Shown here piece after piece: positions 40,801 through 53,500 of a DNA stretch of 64,000 nucleotides. This stretch comes from Rhodopseudomonas sp. P2A-2r. GTDB lineage: Bacteria; Pseudomonadota; Alphaproteobacteria; Rhizobiales; Xanthobacteraceae. The stretch lies in contig NZ_CP110389.1 in assembly GCF_026015985.1 (NCBI RefSeq), positions 1,520,001-1,584,000 of the forward strand. The letters are read 5' to 3'. The stretch's first letter is position 1; each line of letters starts with the position of its first letter. The notes below the pieces were generated by a model. It had not been told where the DNA came from, made no database searches, and saw only the letters and a list, made by a program, of their open reading frames with translations. The translations under genes were made by a program, and so were the position numbers.

Positions 40801-43800
40801 ACAGTCGCAAACGGCAATCCTGCAGAATTCCCGTATCGTCATCAGCTCCGGCGATGCCCTCGCGCGAGCCTCGGCCGCATCGACTGGCGTATTGACGCCG
40901 CGGCTCGGCGTCGACGCCGGGCGGTTGGTGCTCAATCCGGTGGCGACCCTCACCATCGATGCCGCCCTCAACGCCGCCGCGGCGCCGGGTGGCCGCGGCT
41001 CGCAGGTCGACATCGGCGGCAGGAATTTCGAGATCGTCTCGACCCTGTCCGGCGCGCCGGCCAATGGGGCGATTCAGGTCACCGCCGACAGTCTGACCCG
41101 GCTCAATGCCGGCAGCCTGCTGATCGGCGGCGTCCGCACCGACAATGCCGACGGCACCACCAGCCTGCTCGTCAACGCGCAATCCATCCTGGTCGCCAAC
41201 GATGCCGCGCATCCGCTGTCGGCGCCGGAAATCGTGCTGGTCGTCGACGACCAGATCGCCAACCCGGTGGCGTCGCGCATTACGCTGGCCGACGGCGCCG
41301 CCATCATTGCTACCGGCGTGCTTAACGACGAGCGCGGCGGCAACTACATCATCGACGGCCGTGTCACGTCGACTGTCGATAATCAAGGAAGACCGCACTA
41401 TATCAACCCTCTCGTCACCGCCGAGGGCGCGCTGTTCCGCGTCGCCAACGGGCCGGAGCGACTGGTCAGCCGCTTGAAGGATCCGCAGACGCCGGTGGTG
41501 CCCGCCGCTAGCCTGATCGTTGGCAATATCGTGGCCAAGGGCAGCTCGATAGGTCTCGATACGTCGGGCACCGTCGCCCTTGCCAACAATACCGTGCTGC
41601 AAGCGAAATCGATTTCGCTCGGCGCCCCCGCGATCGCCTTCACCTCGGGCGCCGTCACGCCGGGCACCGTCATCCTGACGCCGCAGTTGCAGACGCTGCT
41701 GTCGCAGGGCGAGCATCTGACGCTGCACGCCCAGACCAGCATCGGCTTCGACGACGGCGCCTACAGGTTCGGGTCCACCACCTTCGACGCGCAAACGCTG
41801 GTGGCGCGCCAGGGCGGTAGCGTCGCAATCACAGCCGCCGGGCTCCGGCTCACCAACAGCACTGGCACCGCGGGCGTCTCGACCGGGGGGACCGGTTCGC
41901 TTGCCTTCATGGCGGACGAAATCACGTTCGGCGCAGGCACAGTTGCTACCAGCGGTTTCGGCGCAGGCGTCAGCCTGACCGGCGCCAAGGGCGTGTTCAG
42001 CGGCGGCGTAGCCGGCGTGTTCGACGTTGGCAACGCCAGCCTCACGCTTATCGCGCCCTATCTCGGCGACCGCGCCGTCTCCGGCACAGCATCCGAGACT
42101 GCCTCCGATCTGACGCTGCGGACCACCGGCGCCGTGTTGGTCAGCAATGCAGGTCTCGCTGCCATCGACGCCGGCCAAATCGCCGGCGTTCCCGGATCGT
42201 CGCTGACGATCGAAGGAAATGGCGTGGTCATCTCCGGCACGCGCGTTCGTTCGACCGCAGCATTCTCAATGTGACATCGACCGGCGCCATCATTCTCGCC
42301 AACGGCGCCGTGCTGGAAGCGCCGGGCTACGCCAAGACCTTCGGCGACAGCGCCGATCCCGTGACGCGCTCGGCGCCGGGCGGCGCGTTGACGCTGGCCG
42401 CGCAGGGCGCCGGCGGCATCAGCCTCGGTAACGCGACCCTGTCGGTTGGCGGCGGCGCCGGCAATGCCGGAAAGCTCACATTGTCTGCGCCGAATGGCGC
42501 GATCGATCTCGGCACCGCTGTGCTGGATGGCCATGGCGGCATGGGCGCCAGCGGCGGCATCTTCTCCCTCGACACCCAGAGCGCGATCGATCTGGTGGCG
42601 TTGAACAACAGGGTCGGGGCCTATGGCTTCACCGGCGGCTTCGACCTGCGCACCCGCAGCGGCGACATCGTGCTCGGCCTCGGACAAACCCTGCGCTCCG
42701 GATCGGTCAACCTCACGGCCGATGGCGGCTTCGTCATCGTCGGCGGCACCATCGACACATCGGGCGTCAATGGCGGCGATATCGCGCTGTACGGCAATCG
42801 CGGCGTGACGCTGCAAGCCAGCGCGCGCCTCGACGCCACCGCCAGCGGCTATGCCGCCGACGACAGCCGGCAGGCGTCGGCCGGCAATGTCACCCTCGGC
42901 ACCGATTTCATCGCCGGCACCACCTCGACCTCCGGCGCAGGCGTCGTCTCAGGCACCAGCGGAAAGATCACGGTCGCCTCCGGCGCCGTGATCGACGTCT
43001 CCGCCAAACGCCCAGGCGACCGGCTGGTGCCGCTGCTGCGCAACGGCGTGGTCTATTATCAGGCGGCTAAGGGCGACCAGGGCGGCATCGTCAGCTTCCG
43101 CGCGCCGGTGATCGACGGGCCGAGCGGCAAGACCGTCAATGTCGAGGTCGCTTCGGCGGCGAGCGTGGTCGGCGCCCGCGCCGTCGAACTCGAAGGCTTC
43201 AAGCGCTGGGATCTCGCCGCGGTCGCCGCCAGCGGGCTTTGTACCGGCGTGACCAATGTCGCGGGGACCATCACGCTGGACGTTGCGGCGGGCCTCGACA
43301 CCGCCAATGCCGACGGCACACTGACCACCGTCGCCGGCCTCAACTTCCTCGGCGACAACGGCGCCGATACGGTGGTCGACTTCGTCCAGAGCTACGACGT
43401 TTCGGCTGCCTATGCCAATCTCGGCGGACTTGCCGGGCAGGCGAATTTCACCGCGCGGCCGGGCATCGATCTCGGCCATAGCGGCGACATCGTGCTCAAT
43501 TCGAACTGGAACCTGGGCGCCGGGATCGTCAATGTCACCGCCGCCAAGGCGGCCGGGCTGATGGATGTCGATGCCAAGACGGGGCAGGCCTATGTCAAGG
43601 TCGGCAGCGAAGCCGAACTGCTCGCCAACTACACAAAAATGACCTACCGCGTCGGCGGCAAGGCCACCGGCGCCGCGCCGAAGCTTGCAATCCGCGCCGG
43701 CGGCAATCTGCAAATCAAGGGCAGCGTCACCGACGGCTTCTTCCAGTTCCGTGACCAGTACGATCCGACATTCCAGGCTGCTGCCGCCGGCCTGACAAGC

Positions 43801-46800
43801 AGCACCACGCTGTCATTGCTCGGCGGCGAACGTGACGCAAGCACTTACATCGACTGGAGTACCTACATTAACGACCCTACGCCATGGGATAACTATTACT
43901 CCACGTTTTTCAACGGCCAGGATTACACCGGGCTGGGCATCGATCAACTGACGGCGGGGGCGGCGGCAGCGGTGGCCCACGTCCGCTGGCGCCGCACGTG
44001 CCGTTCAACCCGCTCGGCAATCTCGGCCGCGGCGCTGAGTTCGGGACCGGGCGGCGTCGGCGATGCGCTGGCCAGCGCGGTGGTGTTTCCGCTGTTGCCG
44101 GGCAACAGGATTGCGACGTCGTCGAGCTATCGTCTGGTCGCCGGCGCCACTGCGAGCACCGACCCGGTGCGCGTGGCCGGATTCGGCACTGCGAGCCTGA
44201 TTGTCGATGGCGCCAAGCCCACGACCATGACCATCACCGCGGGTTCGGCGTCCGGTACTTTCCTGATCGATGTGTACGACGGCGCCTCTAACTCTATGGG
44301 GGCTTCATTCCAGGCCGGGCAGGGCACCTTCGAGAGCTATCTCGAAAACCTGTTCCCCGGCCTGGATGGCGACACCGCAATCTCGCTGCCATACTGGTCC
44401 AAGGTCCCGACCGATTTTCAGACCTTCATCACCAATACCCTTAATGCCAATCCGAGCGCCCATGTGAAGGTCTGGCGGTCTCCGCAGCAATGGAATAACT
44501 ACCGCGAGGTCACCATTTCGGTGTCGCTGTTCTCGCAATTCCTGCAGCAATATCCGGGCGGATTCCCGGGGCTGGCGAGCGGCGGTGGCGCCAGTGTCGC
44601 AGTGCCGCTGATCCGGCAAACCATGATCCGCACCGGCATCGGCAGCATCAGCCTGGCGGCCGCAGGCGACGTCGACCTGCGCGGCTCGGTGGCGCCGGTC
44701 TACGTCGACGGTAGAGGACAGGTGTCAACAATCCCGACGGCGACCAATGCCGGGCTGGACGTCAGGTCGCAGCAATTGGGCGGGCCGGCGATCTATACCG
44801 CGGGCTATGGCGTGGCGGCCTCGACGGCCAGCGTATTCAGCACGGCGTCGAATTATGGCTACGGCATATCGGGCCTGCAAAACAACAGCATCGCAGGCGT
44901 GGTGCTGGCCGATCCGGTCACTCTCGACGGCGGCGGCGACGTCAGCGTCAGCGCGGGGCGCGACGTGCTCGGCCGGCGCGATCTCAGCCTGGCGGCGACA
45001 CTCGACGCTTTCACCTCCCCGTCGCCTTTGTTGGTTCCAAGGATCAGCCCTGGCGGATCGGCCAGATCGGCACTGCGACCAGCGTGGCGATCAATCCGCA
45101 ATTGTTCCGCGAGGGCCTCGGCACGCTCGGCGGCGGCGATATCCTCGTCGACGCCGGCCGCGACGTCTCGACCATTTCCACCGTTGCGGATACCTCGCTC
45201 CAGACCAAGGTGCTGCCCTCCGGCGCCAGCACGCTGCAGACCTTCGGCGGCGGCAATGTGACGATCCGGGCCGCGCGCGACATTCTCGGCGGCCGCCTCG
45301 ATGTCGGCTCCGGCGCCGCGGTGCTTAGCGCCGGCCGCAACATTGCCGATGCCGCGAGCATCGTCACTGGTGTGGTCCAAGAGGGCTATTACCTGCCGGG
45401 AGATACGGTTGGCCAATCGCGCTATGTTTACACGCTACTCGCCGACCAGTTGCGCGTCCGCGTCTCCGACGCCAGCGCGGACCTGTCGGCCGGCGGCGCC
45501 ATCAGCCTGCAGGGGGTGAGGGCGCTCGGCGTCGGGCCGGCGCAGTACGACGGCGGTAATCCCGCTTTCTTGACCGCGGTGGACAATCTGTACGGCTTTT
45601 ATTCGGCCTATAGCAGCCTTAACCTGCTTGCCAATGGCAGCATCACCGTCACCAACAATGGAAGCGCCACTTTAGGCGGGGTAACAACCACCTTCGATCT
45701 GCTGACAACCTCGTCCTTCTTGAAGGCGATCTATCCCGCCTCGCTGATCGCTGCGTCGATTACCGGTGACGTCAATTTGGTTGCCGGCGGCGCCAATGTC
45801 GCAAGAAACATTCTGTTAGTGCCGAGCGCGCACGGGCAGTTGCAATTGTTTGCCGGGCACGACCTTGCCCCCACCACCATTGCCATGCTCGACAGCGATC
45901 CGGGGCAGCTGCCAGGGTTGTTTTCGACCTACGTCAACAATCGGGATTATTACACCGGCGGCATCCCGTTCGACTTTCCGGCGGTGTTTTCGACCACGAC
46001 CGACTACGCGCTGTCGCAGCAGCACAACAAGGTCGCGACCCATGGCGAGGATCGCGAGCCGGTCTATCTCTATGCCGGCCACGACGTCGGCACCGCGGCG
46101 CAGGGCCTGACGCTGTCGATCCCGAAGCAGGCGCGGGTCTCCGCCGGCCGCGACATCGTTAACATGATGTTCTTCGGCCAGAACCTCGCCGACACCGACA
46201 TCACCCGGATCGTCGCGGGGCGCGACATCACGGCGACGACGAAGCTGGTGCAGCCGCTCACGAATGTCGCGTACGATGCAAATTCTGGCCTTTATACTTA
46301 TATCTACGGCGCGGCGCGGCCGGCGTTGCAAGGCAACGCCATCATTCTTGGGGGCCGGGCGATCTGTTCGTGGAAGCGGGCCGCAATCTCGGCCCTTTCC
46401 TGAATTCTTCTGTCAGCCTGGAAGTCATCGATAACGGTTTTGGTGTGCCGACGAGTAAGTTGCAGAGTTTCGGCGGCGGCATCCTGTCGGTCGGCAACCA
46501 GCGCAATCCCTATCTGCCGGCTGAAGGCGCCGACATAAATGTGGCGTTCGGCGCCGGCAAGGGCGCCGATTACGCCGGGCTGCGCGAGGCCTATGTGGCG
46601 CCCGGCAGCGCCGCCAACGCGCTCGGCGACTACAGCGCCAAGCTTGTGTCCTGGATGCGAAGCAATGCCAGGACCGAGCTGCTCCGCGCCTACAACACCA
46701 CCGACGTCAGTGCCGACGACGCCTATGCGGTGTTCGTCACCCTGCCGCAGCTGCGGCAGCGCGCCTTCCTGATCAAGCAGGTTTACTTCAACGAACTGGC

Positions 46801-47917
46801 TGCGACCGCCGATCCGAAGGGCGTGTCCTATCTGAAATATTCCCGCGGCTATGCCGCGGTGAACACGCTGTTCCCGGCGTCCCTTGGCTACACCGCCAAC
46901 GGCCTGACCGGCGGCGCCGGCGACAGCGCGCTGGTCTCCACCGGCGATCTCGACCTGCGGCTGGCTGCGATCGAGACCATGTTCGGCGGAGACATCAGCA
47001 TTCTCGGCCCCGGCGGCCGGGTGATCGCCGGCTCGGTGGTCGCCACCAGCCAGCAGGCGGCGCGGCGCACCTTTGACGGCGGCCGGCTGTTCTCGGGCGG
47101 CGCCGCTTTGGCTGCCGGTCTTCCGACCACAATCCGCAGCATTCCGACGGGCTACGAAGGCGTGCTAACGCTGCGCGGCGGCGATATCTACACGTTTACC
47201 GACAGCGATTTCCTGCTCAATCAGAGCCGGCTGTTCACCGAGCAGGGCGGCGACATCGTGATGTGGTCGTCGAACGCCGACCTCAACGCCGGCCAGGGTG
47301 CCAAGACTAGCGCAAACTTCCCGCCGATCGTGGCGCATATCGACCAGAATGCCGACATGACGGTCGATGTGCTCGGCGGCGTTACCGGTGCCGGCATCGC
47401 CGCGCTGCAATCGACGCCCACTGCGCGCAAGTCCAAGGTCTACTTGATCGCGCCGCGTGGCACGGTGAACGCCGGCGACGCCGGGCTGCGGGTCTCGGGC
47501 GATCTGTCGATCGCGGCGCTGCGGATCGTCAATGCCGACAATATCAAGGTCGGCGGCGTGACCACCGGCGTTCCAACCGTACAGGCGCCCAATATCGTCG
47601 CACTGACTGAAAGCTCCAATGCGACGGCCGCAACCCAGCAGGCAACGTCACCCACGCCCGCGAAGAACGACAATCCCTCGGTGATCATCGTCGAAGTGCT
47701 CGGCTACGGCGGCGGCGACAACAACTCCGAGGAAGAGCGACGTCAGAAGGCCAACGAGAAACGATCGGACCTGACCGTGCCAAACCGGACAGCCAGCTAT
47801 GATACGGGAAGTGCGGTTCAGGTGCTGGGCGACGGCGCGCTGGGGGAGGCGGACAGCAGATATCTGACTCTGGAAGAACGCCGCAAACTTTCGCCTCTTG
47901 TCGTCGTGCAGCCCTGA
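34853..47917 (+). CDS. Giant filamentous-haemagglutinin-like exoprotein, module 2
   Basis: About 4355 residues once frames are joined. Order: extended N-terminus and signal peptide (LLLAGASVMALIVTTQASA), Ala/Gln-rich stretch (AAQQAAQQSSQQSMSR), TPS domain (TLTFDQQGNSNWVALNRV, NQNGIIFGAGSQINVGSL near residue 238), thousands of residues of beta-helix-type repeats, and a conserved end (NPSVIIVEVLGYGGG then LTLEERRKLSP). Frames change near 42238, 43956-43960, ~44050, ~45015 and 46350-46354. Across each, continuous family-like sequence is restored; 43956-44050 is a compensating pair. Belongs to the DUF3739-containing FHA group. More distant from FHA1 and FHA3 than those are from each other. Last gene of module 2. 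A TpsB partner is not in the window. ATG at 34853 has a weak ribosome site. Confidence 0.88.
47671..47706 (+). repeat. 36-bp direct repeat in FHA2 3' end, copy 1
   Basis: Identical at the DNA level to 62929-62964 in FHA3; it encodes the conserved tail NPSVIIVEVLGY. Two FHA genes that are otherwise well diverged keep this block base for base, including third positions, which suggests recent exchange or strong constraint. Confidence 0.75.
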
Positions 47918-48099
47918 CATGGAGGTCATGAATGGCGCTGCATCAGGACGACGACACATCGATCCTCCCGTTCCCGGCACGACCGCTTCTGGCGCAAAGC
48001 GGCCGCTCGTTGCTGGGATATTGAACGAGCCGCTTACATCCAAGGGAGCAAGGCAGCTATGTGACATCTTCGTGTAATATTTAGCGATTAGGACGCCGC

Positions 48100-48861
48100 A
48101 TGAGCAAAGCGTGCGTTTCGCCAAACGAGAGTCGAGTACTGTCGCCCGCTGTCGTTACGTTCCGCAGCGCATGGTCATGTCCGATGCTGGCGGTTGTTTG
48201 TGCCTTGTCAGTCGGTGCGGTGTCTGCCCAGCAGGCCGTGAGCCTTGACATTCCGGCGCAGCCCTTGGCGAGGGCGCTCTTTTCGTTTAGTGCGGCCACT
48301 GGCGTCGAGGTTCTGGTCGATGCGCGACATGCGGCCGGTCGTCGGTCTTTTCCCGTCAAGGGTGCCATGCCGCCGCGCCAAGCCCTGACACTGTTGCTGA
48401 CAGGATCGAACCTGATCGCGCGCGAATATGCGCCGGGGACGATCACGTTGAGCGCTACCGAACCGACAGCGCCATCGGCAACCGTCGAGGCTTATTTTGC
48501 GGAAATTCAGCGCGCTGTGCGACTGGGCCTGTGCAGCGATGCCGTCACGGCGCCCGGTCACTACCGGTTGGCGCTCAAGCTGTGGATCGGACCGGGCGGC
48601 GAGATCGTACGCTCGAAACGGCTCGACACGACCGGGGATGACGCTCGCGATCTTGCGGTCGACGTGGCGATGTCGAAAATAACAATCGGAACGCCTCCGC
48701 CTGCGGAATTTTCGCAGCCGGTTGCGCTGGTGGTTTCCCGGGCTACACGCACGACAGCGGCCCTTGTGCCGTCGGCGCGCCCGCTTTGTGCCGTGCTTCG
48801 AATCGCTGACAGCGCATCTTCATGGCCGATTCCGCTCCCACCTTGCTTCGCCAGCTGTTGA
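48100..48861 (+). CDS. STN-domain periplasmic protein with TonB-C-like C-terminus, module 3
   Basis: A 253-residue protein: signal peptide (MLAVVCALSVGAVSAQQ), STN domain (VSLDIPAQPLARALFSFSAATG, PRQALTLLLTGSNLIA), then the TonB-C-like domain (VRLGLCSDAVTAPGHYRLA, GPGGEIVRSKRLDT, PPPAEFSQPVALVV). The conserved Cys and PGHYR match the STN proteins of modules 1 and 2. Its 3' end overlaps the sigma gene by 40 bp; the last ~30 residues (SSWPIPLPPCFASC) have no counterpart, so a late frameshift is possible. The preceding 182-bp interval has no gene. Confidence 0.82.
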   Translation: MSKACVSPNESRVLSPAVVTFRSAWSCPMLAVVCALSVGAVSAQQAVSLDIPAQPLARALFSFSAATGVEVLVDARHAAGRRSFPVKGAMPPRQALTLLLTGSNLIAREYAPGTITLSATEPTAPSATVEAYFAEIQRAVRLGLCSDAVTAPGHYRLALKLWIGPGGEIVRSKRLDTTGDDARDLAVDVAMSKITIGTPPPAEFSQPVALVVSRATRTTAALVPSARPLCAVLRIADSASSWPIPLPPCFASC

Positions 48862-49415
48862 TCACAGGCTATGACGAGTTGAAGCGGCGGCTGACGCGCC
48901 GCGTCGGTTCGGCGGATGTCGCGGCCGAAGCATTGCACGAAACCTGGATCCGTCTGGGCCATCTCAACGACACCACGGCGGTCCGACGTCCGGAATCCTA
49001 TCTTTACCGCATGGCGCTCAATGTGGCGGTGGACCGCCATCGCGCGGACCGACGCTGGTTCGACAAGGCCAGTTTCGAATCGGTGCTGCGTGCCGACGAC
49101 GACCAACTCGACCCGGAGCAGATCGTTTCCATGCAGTCAGAAATGACCGCGCTGGAGCGGGTTCTGGCGGAATTGCCGGAGCGACGCCGCGCCATCTTCC
49201 TTGCGGCGCTGACGGAAGAATTGACCTATCGCGATATTGCCAAACGTTTTGGCATTTCGCTTCGCTCGGTCGAACGGGAGATGAGCCGCGCATTCGGCCA
49301 TTGCGGCAAGCGAATAGAAAGTTTTGCCGGAAAGCGGCGGGTTGCCCACGTGGGGAACGTCTTGTCGATAGAGAAAGCGCGGCAGCGCACCGGGGGTGAT
49401 GACCGTGACGACTAA
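48822..49415 (+). CDS. ECF (FecI-type) sigma factor, module 3
   Basis: A 197-residue sigma factor. Region 2: RRLTRRVGSADVAAEALHET, then ESYLYRMALNVAVDRHR. Region 4: LPERRRAIFLAALTEELTYR, then DIAKRFGISLRSVEREMSR. A C-terminal extension of ~30 residues (VAHVGNVLSIEKARQ) is not present in the module 1 sigma. Overlaps both neighbours (STN upstream, FecR downstream by 20 bp), so the three are translationally coupled. Confidence 0.92.
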   Translation: MADSAPTLLRQLLITGYDELKRRLTRRVGSADVAAEALHETWIRLGHLNDTTAVRRPESYLYRMALNVAVDRHRADRRWFDKASFESVLRADDDQLDPEQIVSMQSEMTALERVLAELPERRRAIFLAALTEELTYRDIAKRFGISLRSVEREMSRAFGHCGKRIESFAGKRRVAHVGNVLSIEKARQRTGGDDRDD

Positions 49416-50397
49416 TGTGGACGAATCCGATGATCCGCTGTGCTCGGCACGTCGCTGGGTCGTCCGGTTGCGTTCGGGAGACGTGAGCCAGCAAGATCTC
49501 GATGCCCTGGCGCGGTGGCGAGCCGAAAGCCCGGCGAACCGGAAAGCGTTCGCGCTGGCCAATGCGCAGTGGGATCTGCTGCGGAGCGCTGCGCTGAATA
49601 TTGTCGCAAATCAGGCGACCGCCCATACATCGCGAGAAGTCTACGCCATGCGCGCGCTGACGCGGCGGGCCTGGATCGGCGGCGCGATGGCGGCGTCGGT
49701 GGGCGGTGCGGTCTATCTGGCCGTGCGTCCGCCGCTTGAGTTGTGGCCATCCTTGGCCGAACTGGGCGCGGATTATCGCACCGATGTCGGTGAGCGCCGC
49801 CAGATCGCCTTTGCCGACACCACATCTGTCGAGATGAACACCCGCACCAGCCTCGTGTCCGCCGAAGGCGAAGGTAATGCCCGTTGGATCGACCTGCTGG
49901 GCGGCGAAATTGCGGTCAGCACTGCGCCCGGCGCATCGGCGCCGGCGCGACCGTTCGTGGTGATGGCCGGCAATGGCCGCACCTCCGCCACGCAGGCGAC
50001 GTTCGATCTGCGTCGTGATGCCGACAACGTCTCGGTGGCCTGCCTCGATGGCGAAGTGAAGATCGAATGCGGCAGCCAGACGGTGACACTGGCAGCGCGG
50101 CAGCGCATCGCCTACAGCCCGCACGGGCTTGGCGACCTCACGTCGACCGAAGGCAGGGTCGTCGGTGCCTGGCGGCAAGGCCTGCTGGTGTTCGACAACC
50201 AGCCGCTGGCGGAGGTGATCCCGGAGATCAATCGCTACCGGCGCGGCAGGATCGTCCTGACCAACGAACGGAGCGGTCGCCTGTTACTCGATGCGACCTT
50301 CAGGCTCGACCGGATCGACGAAGTCGTTCCGAAGATCGCACATCTGTTCGGGCTGCATCTGAGAACCTTGCCTGGCGGGCTGGCCTTCCTAAGTTGA
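49396..50397 (+). CDS. FecR-family anti-sigma factor, module 3
   Basis: A 333-residue protein. Cytoplasmic anti-sigma part (ARRWVVRLRSGDVSQQDLDA, LARWRAESPANRKAFA), membrane helix near residue 100 (AWIGGAMAASVGGAVYLAV), signature PPLELWPSLAELGAD, periplasmic FecR domain (EMNTRTSLVS, WIDLLGGEIAVS, CLDGEVKIE) and C-terminal STN-like tail (VFDNQPLAEVIPEINRY). GTG start inside the sigma gene. Paralogue of 4022 and 33690. Confidence 0.9.
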   Translation: MMTVTTNVDESDDPLCSARRWVVRLRSGDVSQQDLDALARWRAESPANRKAFALANAQWDLLRSAALNIVANQATAHTSREVYAMRALTRRAWIGGAMAASVGGAVYLAVRPPLELWPSLAELGADYRTDVGERRQIAFADTTSVEMNTRTSLVSAEGEGNARWIDLLGGEIAVSTAPGASAPARPFVVMAGNGRTSATQATFDLRRDADNVSVACLDGEVKIECGSQTVTLAARQRIAYSPHGLGDLTSTEGRVVGAWRQGLLVFDNQPLAEVIPEINRYRRGRIVLTNERSGRLLLDATFRLDRIDEVVPKIAHLFGLHLRTLPGGLAFLS

Positions 50398-50410
50398 TGC
50401 CGGCGGCATC

Positions 50411-50463
50411 GGCGCCCCGACGTCACAAATGTTTCATTAATTTTATTGGCGGTTCGGGGCGCC
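50411..50463 (+). promoter_or_regulatory. 10-bp inverted repeat between fecR3 and FHA3
   Basis: GGCGCCCCGA at 50411-50420 pairs exactly with TCGGGGCGCC at 50454-50463 across an AT-rich 33-nt loop. No T-run follows, so it is not a classical terminator; an operator or leader RNA structure is possible. It lies in the 191-bp leader of FHA3. Confidence 0.45.
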
Positions 50464-50588
50464 CGGCGTTCGTCTTCGGGACAGCAATACGCTGCGCCTG
50501 ATCGAACTTGTCGTGAGAGGAGGGACGCAGGGCGATTGCGATCGCCGCCATGCCATGTGTTGAATAGATCGACTGAAAGACGCGTCCC

Positions 50589-53500
50589 ATGACCCATCGC
50601 CCGTTCTTCAGCCAGAAATCGTCGCGCAGCCGTGCTTTGCGTAATGGCGCCTTACTGGCCAGTGTCAGTGTCCTGGGAGTGCTGGTGGCCGGCAGCGGTG
50701 CGCAGACCCGCCCGCTCAACGGCGGCACTGCGGTGCTGTCAGCACCGAATTTAGCAACCGATGCGGCATCGATGGCGGCGCAGCAGGCGGTGTCGGCGGC
50801 GAAGCAGAGTCAGGATGCGCTGAGCCGCTCGGTGCAGGCGATGCAGGCGGCGCAGGCCGCCGCGCGGGCGGCGGCGCAGGCGCGCGAATTGTCCACCACG
50901 GCGCCGCTCGGCATCGCCAACGGTCTCGCGCCCGGCGGCCTGGTGCCCGATTCCGGCCTGGCTCGCAACGGCGTGGCCAATGCGGTGACGACATGGCAAG
51001 GCGCCAATACGCCGACACAATCGGTCGATGCCTCCGGCCAGACCCAGGTCGGCATCCGCCAGACGACGCAGCAGGCGATCCTGAACTGGCAGTCGTTCAA
51101 CGTCGGCGCGCGCACCACGCTGACCTTCGATCAGCAAGGCAACAGCAATTGGGTCGCGCTCAACCGCGTCAACAATGCCACCGGCCCGAGCCAGATCCTC
51201 GGCAACATCAAGGCCGACGGTCAGGTCTATGTCATCAATCAGAGCGGCATCATTTTCGGCGGCAGTTCGCAGGTCAATGTCGGCTCGCTGATCGCCTCAA
51301 CCGCCGACATCGCCGACAGCCAGTTTCGAGCCAACGGCATCTACAGCACGCAGACCGGCAACATCTACGCGCCGAGCTTCACCGCGGCCGGCGGCAAGGT
51401 CGTCGTCGAGGCCGGCGCCTCGATCTCGACGCGCGCGCCATCGTCGGTGACATCCGGCGGCGGCACCGTCCTGATGATCGGCAGCGAGGTCGAGAATGCC
51501 GGCAGCATCTCGACGCCGAAGGGCCAGACGTTGCTCGCAGCCGGCGAGAGTTTCATTCTGCGCCGCGGTTTCGGTACCGAAGGCAACGCGACCTCGACGA
51601 CGCGCGGCATCGAGATCTCGACCACCATCGGAGTCGGCAGCGCCAGTGGCCGCGTCGGCAATAGCGGTGTGATCTTCGCCCAGCAGGGCGACATCACGCT
51701 GGCCGGACGCACGCTCGCGCAAAGCGGCGTGCTGCTGAGTACAAGTTCGGTCAATACCCGCGGCACGATCCATCTGGCCAATTCGGCGGCGGACAGCAAG
51801 GGCAGCGTGACGCTTGCAGCAGGAAGCGTCACCGCCATTTTGCCCGAACTGGAGAGCAGCGAGACCGCGCTCGATAGCCAGCGCGACGCGCTGATTGCGG
51901 CGTCAACGGAGGCCAACAAGCTGCGCGCCGCCAGCTCCACGGGGGCGTTCGATAATCTGTCGATTCTGGCGGACCGACAGGACCAGTCGCGTATCGAGAT
52001 CGTCACCGGCGGCGTGGTCAATTTTCAGAACCAGTCGCAGACCATGGCGCAGGGCGGCCAGATCGCCGTCAGCGCCGGCACACGCGTGTTCGTCGAGAGC
52101 CGATCGAGCCTCGACGTGTCCGGCACCCGTAATGTGCTGCTGCCGATGTCGGCCAATCAGGTGCAGGTCAACGTCCAGGGCAACGAACTCAGGGATTCGC
52201 CGGTCAATCGCGACAGCGGCGCGCTGATCAACAAGAATGTCTGGATCGACATCCGCGATCTCGTGTTGCTGCCGGCCGGAACGGGCGGCTATGCCGGCGA
52301 TCGCTATTATACCAAGGGCGGTCTGCTCGAACTCGGCGGTTATCTCTCCAACACCGCCCACAAGATCGGCGAATGGACTGCGCTGGGCGGCACCATCACG
52401 CTGGCGGCGCCGGACGTCGTCGCGCAGGCGGGCGCCAAGTTCGACATCTCCGGCGGATCGGTGAGCTACGATGGCGGCCGGATCTATTCCACCAAGCTGA
52501 TCGGCTCGGACGGTCGCATCTACAGCTTCGATAACGCGCCGGCCGACATGAAGTTCATCGGCGCGGCCGGCGGCTTCATGCGTCAGCACAATATCCAGGG
52601 CAAGGTCGCCGACCAGCTCACCGAAATCTGGACCAGCATCTTCGACCGCTCGTCGTCGTGGCGCTATGAGGCCGGCTACACCGTGGGCCGCGATGCCGGA
52701 CGGCTCAACCTGTCGACGCCGACCGCGATGTTCGAGGCGCAGATCATTGCCGACGTCGTCGCGGGCGAGCGCCAGAACAGCGCACGTGCCGCCAATGTCG
52801 CCGACGGCTACAAGCAGGTGCAGAATGCGGCGCCGCTGGCCGCCGCGCTAGGGATCGGGCAATACACCGCGCTCGGGCGCACCAACCTGTACAACAGCGA
52901 TGTCCGGATCGGCGCGATTGCCGATGGCACGACCGGGCTCGGTGCGGGTGATGCCCTGCCTGCAGACCGTGCCAAGACCGTGTGGCTTGATGCCGGCCGC
53001 CTCAGCGAGCAGAGCCTCGGTCGTATCGAGATCGGCACCCGCGAGACCATCACCATCGATGGCGATCTCGCGCTCGCCCATGGTGGTACGCTCGACATGA
53101 CGGCGGCCGTCGTCAACATCAAGGCCGACGTGACGGCTCATGGCGGGTCGATCAACGCCACCAATGTGTTTTCCGCCTCGGCCTTGGGCACGGTAAGCCT
53201 CACCTCGAACGGGACGTCAAGGATCGCGGTGCGTGCCGGCTCTGTGCTCGATGTCAGCGGGCTCCGGAGCGACGGCACCAATGCCTCCGGATTGAACGCG
53301 CTCGCATATCTCAATGGCGGTTCGGTTTCGTTGCAATCGACCCAGCATGTCGTGCTCGAGGACAAGGCGCTGATCGATGTGTCGTCTGGCGTCGGACTGC
53401 TGCGCACCGGAAAGATCCAGGGCGGCCGCGGCGGCAATGTCACGCTGACGGCCAATCTCAACAGCATCGATGCAACGGGCGACCTCACGCTCGCCGGTGA

